Made by a program: the position numbers and the translations under genes. The notes beneath the pieces were generated by a model that saw only the letters and a list, made by a program, of their open reading frames with translations, searched no databases and was not told where the DNA came from. Below are positions 63,028-64,000 of a stretch of DNA of 64,000 bases, piece by piece. This stretch comes from Tethya wilhelma (Eukaryota; Porifera; Demospongiae; Tethyida; Tethyidae), in contig CAXIPT010000004.1 in NCBI GenBank assembly GCA_964030475.1, positions 3,173,145 through 3,237,144 of the forward strand, given 5' to 3'. Position 1 is the stretch's first letter, and each line of letters opens with the position of its first letter.

Positions 63028-63694
63028 TCTACACTGCTGTTTTCAGAGGCCCTTTGAAACGGTAGCACTTAAGTAGGTCAAGAAAAAGTGGAAATAATTT
63101 GTTTTGCCTAGCGCTGTGATAACAATTTTGGTATCAATCTGTAGCGCTAAGATAGCATTTTATGAAAATTGAATTGCCAAAAGTTCCTGCTGCACAGAAC
63201 TCCAACAATGTACTCATGAATAAGTTGAATTCTTGGTCTTTGTTGACGGATTGCACCTCCAATAAACAGTAATTTTAGCTTTGTCTGACTAACTCTGTAC
63301 ATTTATTCATCTGTTACAAACCAGCACACACCAAAAAGAGGCATCTAGAAGATTTAGGTCTTGCAAAATGACACAAAAGCGGCAATGCTTCAAGTTGAGC
63401 AGGTATGTGGTCGTCAGTGAACTCAGTGTAGCTGCTCTGCCCACTTCTTGTGTAGTACTTTTTATATGGGCAGTACTAGTAAAATAGACAATATTCAAGA
63501 GTGCGTAGCTGGACTTGTTAGTTGTGCAGGAACTTTTGGCAACTGGATTTTCATGAAGCGCTAGCCTAGCACTACAAATTGATACCAAAATTGTTATCAC
63601 AGCGCTAGGTAAAACAAATTGTTCCCTTTTTTTCTTGACCTACTTCAGTGCTACCGTTTCAAAGGGCCTCTGAAAACGGTAGTGTAGATCCACA
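63028..63694. mobile_element. Long-TIR element, about 670 bp, cut at n
   Basis: The left arm at about 63028-63200 (GGATCTACACTGC, CAGAGGCCCTTTGAAACGGT, TAGCGCTGTGATAACAATTT) is mirrored by 63525-63694 on the reverse strand with a few mismatches and indels. The interior encodes nothing recognisable. The outer right end coincides with the n at 63695. Confidence 0.8.
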
Positions 63695-63695
63695 N
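63695..63695. other. Single n: probable contig join
   Basis: To the right begins a copy of AP-2 alpha sequence starting inside its (GA)n microsatellite. Confidence 0.9.
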
Positions 63696-64000
63696 AGAGA
63701 GATTCAGATTCATTCTAATTAGAGAGCACTTAAGGTACACAATCTTATTTGAGCAAGGTTGTATCTAAATACTGAACACCCACACCCACACTCCCACCCT
63801 CCTAAGTGACTTACATCTCCACTGGGATCTCTCTTTGGCTCCAGCCGAAGCAGACAGCCTACTAACATGTTCCTAGTGTTGATCACTCCGGCAGAGACAA
63901 AGTTATCAGCATTAGGATCTATACCACCGATCACTGACACACCAAACCCTTGAAGCTGCAAAGAAAATATTGTCAAAACAACTCTTTTATGATAATAGAA
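63696..64000 (-). CDS. AP2A: AP-2 alpha appendage exon, duplicate of 42830-43134
   Basis: The exon at 63955-63815 ([20 protein letters not shown] to [14 protein letters not shown]) with both flanking introns matches 42830-43134 at a constant offset of 20866, with no difference noticed. The final exon with the stop codon is not present to its left because the piece starts after it, at the (GA)n tract. It is either the same AP-2 alpha locus assembled again, continuing beyond the window, or a recent duplication. Confidence 0.85.

Overview
The window looks like nuclear DNA of an early-branching animal, most likely a demosponge. It is AT-rich, with short GT-AG introns, many microsatellites and small inverted-repeat elements. 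It carries single-copy animal genes (thymidylate synthase, myotrophin, RRP15, AP-2 alpha, an Arkadia-like RING protein, a TRAF-like MATH protein) beside Death/NACHT/LRR innate-immune genes of the kind known to be expanded in sponges. The species cannot be named from the sequence.

Layout. 1-16.2 kb: two paralogous six-exon genes for small secreted proteins with a VHL-beta-like domain flank a broken Death-NACHT gene and a larger NACHT-LRR gene, among a transposon family. 16.2-19.9 kb: gene-free, tandem repeats and one MITE. 19.9-33.3 kb: nine-exon RING-H2 gene (+), TRAF-like gene (-), myotrophin (+), RRP15 (-). 33.7-37.8 kb: thymidylate synthase (+), head-to-head with RRP15. 38.4-44.6 kb: intronless ATP-grasp gene (-), an ATP-grasp relic containing an inversion, a TMEM53/DUF829 gene (+), and the 3' half of AP-2 alpha (-). 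44.6-64 kb: a patchwork separated by single n characters, holding a second copy of the ATP-grasp gene, a rearranged thymidylate synthase pseudogene, another intact ATP-grasp gene, decayed ATP-grasp copies, a truncated TMEM53 copy and a repeat of the AP-2 alpha 3' sequence.

Eight single n bases (12507, 15296, 44577, 46411, 50008, 59245, 61243, 63695) behave as contig joins. The piece 59246-61242 appears to be placed in the wrong orientation: its right end is the reverse complement of the 831 bases that end at 59244, and flipping it joins two half-genes. The last 305 bases repeat 42830-43134 in direct orientation, and 48647-50007 is an inverted copy of 38475-39835. Copy numbers in the right third should therefore be read with caution.

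Main points of interest: a secreted VHL-beta-like gene pair beside immune receptors; an expanding family of intronless ATP-grasp ligases linked to TMEM53-like genes, sharing an NRF-1-type promoter palindrome that is also carried by a local transposon; microsatellites acting as the polypyrimidine tract of at least nine 3' splice sites; a TRAF-type MATH domain split by a roughly 180-residue acidic/His/Ser insertion; and small inversions inside pseudogenes. No RNA genes, CRISPR arrays or reverse-transcriptase genes were recognised.
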